Assembly (NCBI GenBank): GCA_030266525.1
Contig: JAJDIC010000026.1
Coordinates: 1-25,338 of the forward strand
DNA from: Desulfovibrio sp. OttesenSCG-928-G15
GTDB taxonomy: Bacteria > Desulfobacterota > Desulfovibrionia > Desulfovibrionales > Desulfovibrionaceae
Reading direction: 5' to 3'
DNA: 25,338 nt
Shown: positions 15,887-22,664 of the stretch, piece by piece
Numbering within the stretch: the first letter of the stretch is position 1
Layout of the letters: every line of letters starts with the position of its first letter
The notes under the pieces: model-generated
What the model saw: only the letters and a program-made list of their open reading frames with translations
Databases searched by the model: none
What the model was told of the DNA's origin: nothing
Program-made: the position numbers and the translations under genes

Positions 15887-17796
15887 TGGCTTTTTCATCC
15901 GTTGAAGACCTTCTTTCCCGCAGCAATCCCGTAGACCAAAGGGACCGGAGTCTGTTGGAGGCGCAATATATCCCCGACACAGGAGAATACCTGAGTGCGG
16001 CAGCGGGCCAAGCATTTGACCGCACCTTTGGTGTGCGTGTTTATGAAGAGGCAGATATCTGGTGGCAGGAACAAAATGCGCCCGGTCTTGCCTACTATAA
16101 AGACGAAGATGAATACAAAAACTCGGAACACTATCGCAAAGAAATTCCATACGAAGAAGGCATGTCCAATGTGCGCGCCCGTATGCTTGCCGAGGATTAC
16201 GACGAACGCAGGCAACGGGAGCGCATAATCGCACAAGGCGACGAGAACGGCCCTTGGTGGTATGGCATGGCTGGCTTTGGCGCTGGGCTGGTGGGCAGTC
16301 TCCCCGACCCAATAAACCTTATACCCTTTGGCGGTGGAGCCGTTACCGGAACGAAGCTGGCGGGTATGACGACAAAGCAGGTGCTGGCCAGTAGCGCAAA
16401 AACCGGAATCATTGAAGGCGCTGCGGGCAACCTTGTTTCATCGGGATTTGCTGCATGGGACTTGAACCGCAAAGGTGAAAACCTGACGACGCAAGACGTG
16501 TTGGTTGACACAATGTTCGGCGCTGTTGCCGGGCCGCTGTTTCATGGTGGCGGGGCCTTCCTTTCTCGCGCCAAAGCACGCGGTGGCATGAGGGCTGATA
16601 TAAATCTCCTGGTTGACTCCCTGCCGGAAGAAAGCGCCTTGCGTGGCGAGTTTAGCGAAATGCTGCAATCCATGAAAAGCGGAGATGCGGCTTCTTACAA
16701 GCAGGCTGGCGATTTTATAGAGATTCTTGGCGGGAGAGATACCGTAAATCTATTGCGGCAATTGTCTATGCCGGAAGAGCGCATGGAAGTGGCCCGTGCC
16801 ATGGAAAAGGCCCTTGCGGATGTTCTGGACGATGGCACGGCGGATGTTGGTGTTGTCGCAGAAACAATACAGATGAGCCGTGCGCTGGACAGGGTACAGG
16901 CGGAAGTAGACGCCAGAACACCAGCCGGGAACGCTGGCGAAGTGCTTGTGGTTATAGAGCCTATCGGTTCTGAATCTATGGGCGTCCAGCGCGGTCCGAT
17001 GGCAGAGGTGGATGGAGAGATGCGGGCGGCAGGAAGAAGGGCCGAGCGTCAGACAGGAAGTCGTGCAGGGTATGGCCTGACAAAGGTGCTTATAGAGCAC
17101 CCGGAAGTGACTCGCGCAGATGTTTTATCCATTCCACGCATTATGAGGGAATACGAGCCGGACACAAGTCACGGAGCCGGGCGGACGTGGGTTGTGGAGC
17201 GTAAGGACGGTAAAAAGCTGATCATTGGCGAGACCGTCACGAAAGAAGGTGGCATGCTGGCTACCGTTCACATATGGGATGAAAGCCCAACAAAAAGAAT
17301 CCCCGAGGTTTCTAAAAAGAAAAGCCCCGAGAAGTCCGCGAATCCACGGTTTGCTGCCGTCTCATCGGATACTGCCGGGGTGCCTTTCTCTCAGCGTTCC
17401 CGGAGTCCTCGGGGTGATAAGTCAATACTAATACGCGAAGGCGAAGACGTCAACGCTGCAATTGAAAAAGCTAGTGGGAACTCACCGCCAGATGGCGACA
17501 GCGGAAGTAATGCGCAGGTAGGACCGCGTAATGTGGACTGGCGAGTTGAGCCAGAACAGAACATGCCGCCTTTACCGGAAAAGGCGGAACTCGCCGCAGC
17601 CGATGCCGAAACGACCATCACGGACGCAAATGCAGTAACACCGGAAGAAGCACAGGCTGCCGCCCTGGTAGAAACAGGCAAGGCACGCGAATCGGATATT
17701 GCCGAGCTGGCCGCCATTGCCGAAGAGCGCACCACCATCGACAGAATGGACAGCGCAGCGCTGCAAATAGCGGAATGCGTAATGGGGGTAATATAA
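15886..17796 (+). CDS. Polyvalent internal virion protein with PBECR-type nuclease-like domain
   Basis: A 636-residue protein with AAGGAG before ATG 15886. Residues 1-120 are charged and helical. A glycine/alanine-rich hydrophobic region (about 125-230, including GMAGFGAGLVGSLPDPINLI) may insert into membrane. Residues about 396-465 resemble the phage-Barnase-EndoU-ColicinE5/D-RelE-like (PBECR) fold of polyvalent phage proteins: HPEVTRADVLSIPRIMREY, a turn, then RTWVVERKDGKKLIIGETV and GGMLATVHIWDE. The remainder is acidic and low complexity. Position between two ejection proteins suggests it is carried in the particle and delivered with the DNA, where the domain could act as an RNase. Domain assignment is by pattern memory and moderate; it could instead be a degenerate, non-catalytic copy. 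Confidence 0.6.
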   Translation: MAFSSVEDLLSRSNPVDQRDRSLLEAQYIPDTGEYLSAAAGQAFDRTFGVRVYEEADIWWQEQNAPGLAYYKDEDEYKNSEHYRKEIPYEEGMSNVRARMLAEDYDERRQRERIIAQGDENGPWWYGMAGFGAGLVGSLPDPINLIPFGGGAVTGTKLAGMTTKQVLASSAKTGIIEGAAGNLVSSGFAAWDLNRKGENLTTQDVLVDTMFGAVAGPLFHGGGAFLSRAKARGGMRADINLLVDSLPEESALRGEFSEMLQSMKSGDAASYKQAGDFIEILGGRDTVNLLRQLSMPEERMEVARAMEKALADVLDDGTADVGVVAETIQMSRALDRVQAEVDARTPAGNAGEVLVVIEPIGSESMGVQRGPMAEVDGEMRAAGRRAERQTGSRAGYGLTKVLIEHPEVTRADVLSIPRIMREYEPDTSHGAGRTWVVERKDGKKLIIGETVTKEGGMLATVHIWDESPTKRIPEVSKKKSPEKSANPRFAAVSSDTAGVPFSQRSRSPRGDKSILIREGEDVNAAIEKASGNSPPDGDSGSNAQVGPRNVDWRVEPEQNMPPLPEKAELAAADAETTITDANAVTPEEAQAAALVETGKARESDIAELAAIAEERTTIDRMDSAALQIAECVMGVI

Positions 17797-20417
17797 TGGC
17801 CTTGTCTAAAAAAGACTGTGTTTCTGCCTTGGCGAAAGCAGGCATGGACGAAAAGGAAGCGCAACAGACCGTTGAGGATATGTTGCAGCAAAAGGCAAAG
17901 CTTGCGGCTGATGGAAAACTTGCGCGTACCTCAGACCTCGTTGATGCCATGCAGGCCAACTATGACGCCCTGCGTATGGACAACGCTGTAAAACGCAAAC
18001 AGGCGGCTCTTGCCATTCTCAGGCGTAGCGAACTTGACGATTTTATACGCACTACCAAAGCAAAAGGCGGGACATTCCACGATGCCATTATGACTAAAAT
18101 GGTAGGAAACCCGAAGCGCATCTTCGGTGCGCGGCAGTCTATTGACGCCAACAGGGCAGCGATATTCAACACCTTCAACAACCAGTTTGAGCAGGGAATC
18201 AGACAAATAGCGAAAAAGAACAATCTCAGCAAAAAAGCACTGCTCAAGATTATAGGAAAAGACCCTGAATTTCGCGCCAAATTCGTCCAGGAGCGCATGG
18301 AGCCGGGTAGCGTGAAAGACCCCATGATTCGCGAATTTGCGGAGCTTTACGAGCGATTGTCGGAAGAGATGCGTATTCGTCTTAACCGGGCTGGGGCGAA
18401 CATAGGCAAGTTGGAAGGCCGCCTGCCTCAGAGACATAATGAAATGAAGATGCTTGATGCGTCCATCGGCACGAAGGACGATTGGATTTCTTTTGTCTCG
18501 GAACGCATTGATACGGAACGGTCCTTCTCCGGCCTTTCGCCGGAAGAGGTTCGGGGCGTGCTTGATAACGTATATGACACCATCGTTCTTGGTCGAGGCC
18601 GTGTCGCAGGCAATACGGATGTTCCCGCAGTGCAGACCCCGCGCAACATCGCCTCTGGTCTGGATAAGCACAGAGTACTACATTTCAGGGATGCCAAAGC
18701 CTATCTGGAATATTCCGACAAATATGGCAGCCGCAACTTGTGGGAATCTATCGTAGGCGAAATGGACAGCGCAGCGCGTACCCTGTCGCTCATGGAAACG
18801 CTAGGCCCGAACCCGGAACACATGATTCGCAGCTTGATACAGTCTGAAATAGATGAAGTGCGCCTTGCTGTGGAACGAAAGGAAATCACTGCGCAAGATG
18901 GGAAAAAACGCATGGACGAGCTTGAGGGTATGTATACCGGAGGCGGGTATGCCATGGGTGACGTTGCAAAATGGCTGGCCGTACTTACCGGGGAAACCAT
19001 GCGCCCCGCCAATGTTGGAGCGGCAAAAGCCTGGGGAATGGTGCGAACTGTGCAAAGCATGGCAAAGCTGGGCGGGGCAACCCTGTCTGCCGTGGCCGAC
19101 CTTTTTACAAAGGCCATGTCTCTGCGCACAAACGGCGCGAATCTCCTTGAGGCGCATGGGCGGGCCATTGGTGACGTTATTCGCACCTATTCGCCGGAAG
19201 ACATGCGTGTATTGAATGACCTCGGTTTCTACTTCGACCTTGAAAACAGCGCCATGTTGCACAGGTTTGATATGGCCGACACCATACCAGGCAAGATGCA
19301 TTCGCTCATGAATACCTTTTTCCGCATGACAGGGCTTACCCAATGGACGGAGCGGCAAAAGGCAGGCATGGCGCAATGGCTTTCCAACGCGCTCGGTGAT
19401 TCCCGCAAGCTTGACTTCGACGGGTTGCACGCTGATGTGCGGGCCATGCTGGAATACCACGGGGTAGATTCTGCCCGATGGGATATTTACCGCAAGTACA
19501 TGGTCGAAGAGTTTGAAGGCAAGCGCTACATGAATCCTTCCATGGCGCGAAATCTGACGGATGCGCAGATTGCGCATTTGTTGCCGGAACACCTGCAAGG
19601 CAAGGTCCGCAAGGGATATTCGCCTGAAACATGGGCCGCTGCCCGCCAACTTGAACTTGACCGCCTACGCACCCGCATCGAAACGGACGCCCGTGCCTTT
19701 TTTGTGGACGAAACCAAGTTTGCGGTTATCGAACCGGACGCCCGCACCACCGCCACCATGACGCAAGGGACAAGGCCAGGCACGAAGCCAGGCGAAGCGT
19801 TGCGGCTCATCATGCAATTTAAAAGCTTCCCCATTGCCTTTTGGCAGCGCACGGTGGGCGGGCGTAGGTGGGTGCGAGGAGAGTTGCAAGAGGGCATGCA
19901 TTACGGATTCAACTACGACTCCATAAAGGATGCCTTCACACGCGACACACTGGGCATGGTCAACTACATGACCTCTGCCCTTGCCTATGGATATGTCGCC
20001 ATGACCTTGAAAGACCTTGCCAAAAACAGAACGCCGAAAGACCCAACAAAGCCTGAAACGTGGGCTGCCGCTGCCATGCAGAGCGGAGGCGCGGGCATAT
20101 ATGGCGATTTCTTTCTCGGCAAGGCCAACCGCTTCGGCAATGATTTTCTTGAAACCCTGGCTGGGCCTACACTTGGCGAACTCAGCAGCATTGTCAATGC
20201 GCTCAATGGAATAGCGCACGGGGATGTTGAGAAAGGGCGCGACACCCTTATCCGGGTAGGTATTGGCAACACGCCTTTCGGTAACCTTTGGTACACCAAG
20301 GCGGCCACGGATTGGCTTTTTCTTGACAATCTAAAGGAGTGGATGAGTCCCGGCTACAAGCGCCGTTTACGCAAGAATATGGAAAAGGAATACGGCCAGC
20401 GCCAGCTTGTGCGGTAA
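17796..20417 (+). CDS. Large C-terminal ejection protein (T7 gp16-like internal virion protein D)
   Basis: An 873-residue protein starting at ATG 17796, overlapping the previous stop by one base (TAATG), with GGGGG upstream. It is nearly all helical. Recognisable parts are the N-terminal KKDCVSALAKAGMDEKEAQQ, a central region with TGETMRPANVGAAKAWGMVRT and LGGATLSAVADLFTKAMSLR, and a C-terminal region with LRLIMQFKSFPIAFWQR and GGAGIYGDFFLGKANRFGND followed by GPTLGEL. The last two blocks are conserved in the DNA-transfer proteins of many podoviruses and prophages. It closes the virion operon. No lysozyme signature is seen here, unlike T7 gp16, in keeping with that activity lying in the 906-residue protein. 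Confidence 0.8.
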   Translation: MALSKKDCVSALAKAGMDEKEAQQTVEDMLQQKAKLAADGKLARTSDLVDAMQANYDALRMDNAVKRKQAALAILRRSELDDFIRTTKAKGGTFHDAIMTKMVGNPKRIFGARQSIDANRAAIFNTFNNQFEQGIRQIAKKNNLSKKALLKIIGKDPEFRAKFVQERMEPGSVKDPMIREFAELYERLSEEMRIRLNRAGANIGKLEGRLPQRHNEMKMLDASIGTKDDWISFVSERIDTERSFSGLSPEEVRGVLDNVYDTIVLGRGRVAGNTDVPAVQTPRNIASGLDKHRVLHFRDAKAYLEYSDKYGSRNLWESIVGEMDSAARTLSLMETLGPNPEHMIRSLIQSEIDEVRLAVERKEITAQDGKKRMDELEGMYTGGGYAMGDVAKWLAVLTGETMRPANVGAAKAWGMVRTVQSMAKLGGATLSAVADLFTKAMSLRTNGANLLEAHGRAIGDVIRTYSPEDMRVLNDLGFYFDLENSAMLHRFDMADTIPGKMHSLMNTFFRMTGLTQWTERQKAGMAQWLSNALGDSRKLDFDGLHADVRAMLEYHGVDSARWDIYRKYMVEEFEGKRYMNPSMARNLTDAQIAHLLPEHLQGKVRKGYSPETWAAARQLELDRLRTRIETDARAFFVDETKFAVIEPDARTTATMTQGTRPGTKPGEALRLIMQFKSFPIAFWQRTVGGRRWVRGELQEGMHYGFNYDSIKDAFTRDTLGMVNYMTSALAYGYVAMTLKDLAKNRTPKDPTKPETWAAAAMQSGGAGIYGDFFLGKANRFGNDFLETLAGPTLGELSSIVNALNGIAHGDVEKGRDTLIRVGIGNTPFGNLWYTKAATDWLFLDNLKEWMSPGYKRRLRKNMEKEYGQRQLVR

Positions 20418-20468
20418 CGCAGAGGCAGCAAATTTTAGCTCTTTGACAATCGAATAGTGATGTAGAGG

Positions 20469-20503
20469 AAAAAAGCGGGGCCGGGTAAACGGCTCGGCCC
20501 CGC
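20469..20503 (-). terminator. Canonical intrinsic terminator for antisense RNA
   Basis: A perfect 9-bp G+C stem pairs 20475-20483 with 20495-20503 around an 11-base loop. Read on the minus strand, the stem is followed directly by six T residues (20474-20469). On the + strand the hairpin is followed by mixed sequence, so it mainly stops minus-strand transcription. No minus-strand gene ends here, which implies a non-coding transcript arriving from the right. Confidence 0.85.
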
Positions 20504-20511
20504 GATAGATA

Positions 20512-20540
20512 TTGAGAGTTGCGTCTTATTGTCGTAAACT
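20512..20540 (+). promoter_or_regulatory. Promoter of the small toxin-like gene
   Basis: TTGAGA (20512-20517), a 17-base spacer, and TAAACT (20535-20540): five of six and four of six matches to the sigma-70 consensus at ideal spacing. The expected transcript starts near 20547 with GGGG, giving a 38-base leader. This starts the mRNA inside the left arm of the inverted repeat around the gene. Confidence 0.6.
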
Positions 20541-20546
20541 CCCTGC

Positions 20547-20582
20547 GGGGCATCCTCCGAGTCCCAGACAAGGAGGTGATGC
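20547..20582 (+). promoter_or_regulatory. SD-sequestering 5' hairpin and near-perfect ribosome binding site
   Basis: AAGGAGGTGAT (20570-20580) matches the anti-SD of 16S rRNA almost completely. In the mRNA, 20550-20558 (GCATCCTCC) can pair with 20572-20582 (GGAGGTGATGC) over 9 bp with a 2-base bulge, hiding both the SD and the first AUG (20579). The second AUG at 20585 has ideal spacing. This pairing competes with the long-range 5'-3' pairing. Confidence 0.6.
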
Positions 20583-20584
20583 CT

Positions 20585-20665
20585 ATGGTGCAGTTCCTGC
20601 TTAACATCCTTTCCGCCGTTGTGGCTGGCTTGGTTGTGGCCCTTATTTGTCGCAAGATGAAATAA
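20585..20665 (+). CDS. 26-residue hydrophobic membrane peptide, candidate type I toxin
   Basis: The product, MVQFLLNILSAVVAGLVVAL then ICRKMK, is one transmembrane helix of about 20 residues with a short basic tail. Such size and make-up are typical of type I toxins (Hok, Fst, Ldr, TisB and AapA types), which depolarise the inner membrane; it is not a close match to any I can name. Support for a real gene: a near-perfect SD at the right distance, its own promoter, flanking inverted repeat, downstream terminator, and an opposing promoter/terminator pair bracketing it. An in-frame ATG at 20579 would add two residues but lies too close to the SD. Alternatives are a phage membrane microprotein for superinfection exclusion or a lysis regulator. 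Confidence 0.65.
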   Translation: MVQFLLNILSAVVAGLVVALICRKMK

Positions 20666-20670
20666 GGATG

Positions 20671-20700
20671 CCCCGGTAGGAGTTGCAATCCATACCGGGG
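20671..20700 (+). promoter_or_regulatory. 3' hairpin overlapping the right inverted-repeat arm
   Basis: CCCCGGTA (20671-20678) pairs perfectly with TACCGGGG (20693-20700), and the stem can extend by GGA/TCC with one bulged base. The left half lies in the right arm of the long inverted repeat, so the two structures exclude each other. No T-run follows. This looks like a regulatory or stability element rather than the terminator. Confidence 0.6.
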
Positions 20701-20738
20701 CGTATGCTTGTGTCTCAAAACACAGGAGGGTTGCCCCA

Positions 20739-20780
20739 GGGCCGGGGAGTGTTTGCGCACAAACCGGCCCGCTTGTTTTC
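20739..20780 (+). terminator. Terminator of the toxin-like mRNA
   Basis: GGGCCGG (20739-20745) pairs with CCGGCCC (20764-20770), with an inner GTTTG/CAAAC stem (20751-20755 with 20760-20764, sharing one base as an alternative pair). It is followed by the T-rich GCTTGTTTTC. The end point falls just before the -10 of the opposing promoter. Confidence 0.55.
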
Positions 20781-20809
20781 AATATAGCTATTGACTTTTA
20801 TTTCGTCAA
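20781..20809 (-). promoter_or_regulatory. Strong minus-strand promoter for antisense RNA
   Basis: On the minus strand: TTGACG (20809-20804), a 17-base spacer, TATATT (20786-20781). Each hexamer matches the sigma-70 consensus at five of six positions. It faces the 3' end of the toxin-like gene and lies downstream of the terminator that ends the neighbouring minus-strand operon, so it starts an independent transcript. Confidence 0.7.
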
Positions 20810-20845
20810 TGGCACTTGCCGCCTTGGGAGTGGAGGAAGGCGCAG

Positions 20846-20876
20846 CGGAAAAAGTAAAGCCCCTCCGAAGAGGGGC
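20846..20876 (-). terminator. Intrinsic terminator of minus-strand accessory operon
   Basis: A perfect 7-bp stem pairs 20859-20865 with 20870-20876 around a four-base loop that reads TTCG on the minus strand (a stable UUCG tetraloop), followed by TTTACTTTTTCC. It lies 7 bases beyond the stop codon of the membrane protein gene at 20883. Confidence 0.85.
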
Positions 20877-20882
20877 CAGTGT

Positions 20883-21245
20883 TTATTGTTTTTGTTGCGA
20901 CTGCTCAAGCCGTCCTCGCCTATAGCCGCTCATATAGCCAGCGCCAGCGCCGCCAAGCGCCCCGACAAGAATCTTTACCATATCAGCGATAAAGGCGTCT
21001 TTGTCGAGGAAAAGTGCAGTCATTATTATTATAAAAGCAAGGCCGGAAGCTATCCCCGCAAACAGCAAAGAGTGCTTCCTGCTGGCGTTGAATTTCTCGC
21101 GCATATCCTTGTTATTTTCAAGTGTGGCGTCGAGGTTTTTAACGGCGAAGTCGTACTGGTGCTTATCTCTTTGTATCTCAAGCTCTAAAGCCTGAGGGGA
21201 TGCGTTAGCGTTCGGAATAGTGGGAAGCCCGGAGCCATCATTCAT
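20883..21245 (-). CDS. Small membrane protein, unknown function (accessory cassette)
   Basis: A 120-residue protein with a charged helical N-terminal half (QALELEIQRDKHQYDFAVKN, coiled-coil-like). Two hydrophobic helices follow at about 59-80 and 87-108, separated by DKDAF, then a basic/Gln-rich tail. The ATG at 21245 overlaps the end of the upstream gene by 8 bases; a GTG at 21275 in the same frame is possible but would overlap more. Both genes probably share one transcript from the promoter at 21502-21530, ending at the 20846-20876 terminator. No family recognised. Small two-helix membrane proteins in such phage positions often serve superinfection exclusion, which is inference only here. 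Confidence 0.65.
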   Translation of the reverse strand: MNDGSGLPTIPNANASPQALELEIQRDKHQYDFAVKNLDATLENNKDMREKFNASRKHSLLFAGIASGLAFIIIMTALFLDKDAFIADMVKILVGALGGAGAGYMSGYRRGRLEQSQQKQ

Positions 21246-21477
21246 AAAGCGCACCTGCCCCGCAGAGTATTCCACCAGCCAAGCTCAAGGCGGTGCGGTA
21301 CTTGGGTTCTTTAAGCTTCACGGCGAAACCGCCAAGACTTCCCGTTGCCATATCCGCAGGAATAATGCGAACTTCGGCAGGCGTGATTTCTCCCCGCTCT
21401 CGACGCCGCAAGTATTCTTCAGCCGAAATAACTTCTTCGGTTTGAAGTACCATGTCGTAAACGCTTTGATTTGTCAT
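21238..21477 (-). CDS. Small hypothetical protein (accessory cassette)
   Basis: A 79-residue protein with a strong SD (AGGAGG, 4-5 bases before ATG 21477) and a good promoter. The N-terminal part is acidic/basic and helical (EEVISAEEYLRRRERGEIT), the middle is beta-like (VRIIPADMATGSLGGFAVKL), and the end carries a short weakly hydrophobic stretch (RTALSLAGGILCGAGALYE). No known domain is recognised. It is the first gene of a two-gene operon with the membrane protein at 20883-21245 and is coupled to it by overlapping stop and start codons. Confidence 0.65.
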   Translation of the reverse strand: MTNQSVYDMVLQTEEVISAEEYLRRRERGEITPAEVRIIPADMATGSLGGFAVKLKEPKYRTALSLAGGILCGAGALYE

Positions 21478-21501
21478 GGGGCCTCCTATGACTGTCTTTG
21501 T

Positions 21502-21530
21502 ATATTAGCCACCATAGGGAAAATATGCAA
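21502..21530 (-). promoter_or_regulatory. Promoter of the two-gene accessory operon
   Basis: On the minus strand: TTGCAT (21530-21525), a 17-base spacer, TAATAT (21507-21502). It lies 25 bases before the ATG at 21477, with the SD in between. It resembles a host sigma-70 promoter, so these genes could be expressed in the lysogen. Confidence 0.65.
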
Positions 21531-21547
21531 GATGGGGGGGCAACGCC

Positions 21548-22408
21548 CTACATCTGGCTCATAACGCACATAGTCTTCGCGTGGAACTCCGCTGCCTTCA
21601 CGGCGTGGTCAATCGTGTAGAATATATCATCCCGCACTATGCCCATGTTGACGAAGGCCGAACGCCGCTTGTCCGGCACATTCAAAACATGCCCGCGCAT
21701 CTTGCGGATTATCTCGAATATCTCCGTTTCGTTCTCGCGCATCGCTTGCGCGTGGTAGCGCATCGCCGCGAAGCATTGTTCCATGCGGTTTGTCAGGGAT
21801 TGGCGGTCGAAGTAGTCGGGCATGGCCGGGGTAGTTTCCGGCAATGCCTTGGGCAATTCATCAATCTTGCCCTGCACCCACTGAATAGCCTCTTTGACTT
21901 GCGCCACGGTCAGACTGTCCACGCTCGCCACGCCGAAGTGCGAATTTACCTGCACCCTTGCAGCCGCGTAGTGTATCGGGGCCATGCCGACCCATGTGTT
22001 AATGATAGCGGTCAGGGCCTTACGCTCCGGGTCGGTACGCTTGGATAGGCGGGTTGTGGTGTCGAGGGCCGGTTGCTGACGCTGTTCGGCCTTGTTGAGC
22101 GTTTCGAGCACGTCAAGTACCCATACGCGGAAGGCTTTGGCGACCGGGGTGCGAGCGAACATCGCGAGAAGGTGACAGCCGCGAAGGGAGAAAATGCGGG
22201 TTTCAACAGGCACGCTCCCGGTCATCAAATTGATGACCACACTCATATCATTGGAAAATTCATCTGATTTTCTTGCGTACAGGTTTGACACGGACTTTTC
22301 AGATGAATAGCCCAATGCTTGTGCAAGCTCAGAAGACCGAATCCAAGGCTGCTGGTTGTGTACGACGGGAGAAAAAGAAACTTCGTTGAAAGCGAGAGCA
22401 GTAGACAT
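21548..22408 (-). CDS. BRO-N domain phage antirepressor
   Basis: A 286-residue protein. Residues about 5-110 form a Bro-N domain: FSPVVHNQQPWIRSSELAQA, LGYSSEKSVSNLYARKSDEF, then TRIFSLRGCHLLAMFARTPV and FRVWVLDVLE, all characteristic. The C-terminal part (AIINTWVGMAPIHYAAARVQ, then HFGVASVDSLTVAQVKEAIQ and WVQGKID) resembles the P22-type antirepressor C-terminal region. Antirepressors inactivate a prophage repressor and so trigger lytic growth or help a superinfecting phage. ATG 22408 is chosen for its GGAGG at 6 bases; the open frame continues to 22483 without a better start. Its leader can fold to hide this SD. It lies apart from any repressor gene, which is odd for a classic immunity region. 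Confidence 0.85.
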   Translation of the reverse strand: MSTALAFNEVSFSPVVHNQQPWIRSSELAQALGYSSEKSVSNLYARKSDEFSNDMSVVINLMTGSVPVETRIFSLRGCHLLAMFARTPVAKAFRVWVLDVLETLNKAEQRQQPALDTTTRLSKRTDPERKALTAIINTWVGMAPIHYAAARVQVNSHFGVASVDSLTVAQVKEAIQWVQGKIDELPKALPETTPAMPDYFDRQSLTNRMEQCFAAMRYHAQAMRENETEIFEIIRKMRGHVLNVPDKRRSAFVNMGIVRDDIFYTIDHAVKAAEFHAKTMCVMSQM

Positions 22409-22492
22409 GGGAAACCTCCAAGGGAACTTTTCAGGTTCATGAAGGCAACTCTCCCGATGAGAATTGCCGGGTGCTGAAAACAACCCTTGGAG
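22409..22492 (-). promoter_or_regulatory. Antirepressor leader with RBS-sequestering fold
   Basis: In the minus-strand transcript CUCCAAGGG (22492-22484) is the exact complement of CCCUUGGAG (22424-22416), which contains most of the SD (GGAGG, 22419-22415). Between them lies a 10-bp hairpin (22444-22468; one G-T wobble) that would bring the arms together. The two elements together look like a translational switch or antisense target. The same repeats could alternatively be an operator. Confidence 0.5.
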
Positions 22493-22664
22493 TTGCGGGC
22501 GTATTTCCCGAAGGTATTTTATTAGCCCACACCCGGCAGATATGACGAAGATATTTTACCCCAGACAAAGGGCAAAAGAAAAGGCCAATCTTTCGGGTGG
22601 CGTGGCCGCCAAGGGGTGTTTTCAAGCACCGTTAAATTCAGCCAGCCATAAAACGCGGGGAATG
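22493..22664. other. Intergenic stretch, no gene seen
   Basis: With the antirepressor leader this makes about 256 bases without a credible gene. It is A+T-richer than the virion block. On the minus strand it has TTGACA (22669-22664) but no good -10 at the correct distance, and an imperfect hairpin near 22616-22631. It probably holds the antirepressor promoter and the end of the upstream transcript, but I cannot place either. Confidence 0.4.

Larger units (their letters stand above)
20537..20684. repeat. 20-bp imperfect inverted repeat flanking the 26-aa ORF
   Basis: Left arm 20537-20556 and right arm 20665-20684 are complementary at 17 of 20 positions, including an uninterrupted 11-bp block. 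The ORF fits almost exactly between the arms: the right arm begins on the last base of the stop codon. In RNA starting near 20547, ten bases at the 5' end (GGGGCAUCCU) would pair with ten just after the stop. A mobile-element terminal repeat is unlikely because there is no transposase. Confidence 0.8.
20469..20774 (-). ncRNA. Predicted antisense RNA (about 300 nt) opposite the toxin-like gene
   Basis: A consensus minus-strand promoter at 20781-20809 should start RNA near 20774, and a canonical minus-strand terminator ends it near 20469. The predicted RNA covers the whole toxin mRNA, including its leader, SD, ORF and 3' hairpin. The open frame on this strand (20435-20782) begins upstream of the predicted transcript start, has no ribosome binding site and runs past the terminator, so the RNA is probably non-coding. 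Existence and ends are inferred from signals only. Confidence 0.55.
20418..20850. other. Region between virion operon and accessory cassette (type I TA-like locus)
   Basis: These 433 bases hold no conventional gene but a dense set of signals: two opposing promoters, terminators in both directions, a 20-bp inverted repeat, regulatory hairpins and one 26-codon ORF. They form a compact unit bounded by 20469 and 20809. Remaining bases (20418-20468 and 20810-20845) show nothing I can support. Confidence 0.7.

Noticed and set aside
20443..20448. Perfect TTGACA on the + strand after the virion operon
   Set aside because: No acceptable -10 hexamer lies 15-19 bases downstream. The TTGAGA/TAAACT pair further on is a better promoter.
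20537..20684. Inverted repeat as ends of a miniature insertion element
   Set aside because: No transposase, no target-site duplication evident, and the arms fit RNA regulation of the enclosed ORF much better.
20435..20782. Minus-strand open frame of 115 codons across the TA-like locus
   Set aside because: Its start lies upstream of the predicted minus transcript start, it has no SD, and it runs through the terminator hairpin and beyond, so the RNA is better read as non-coding.
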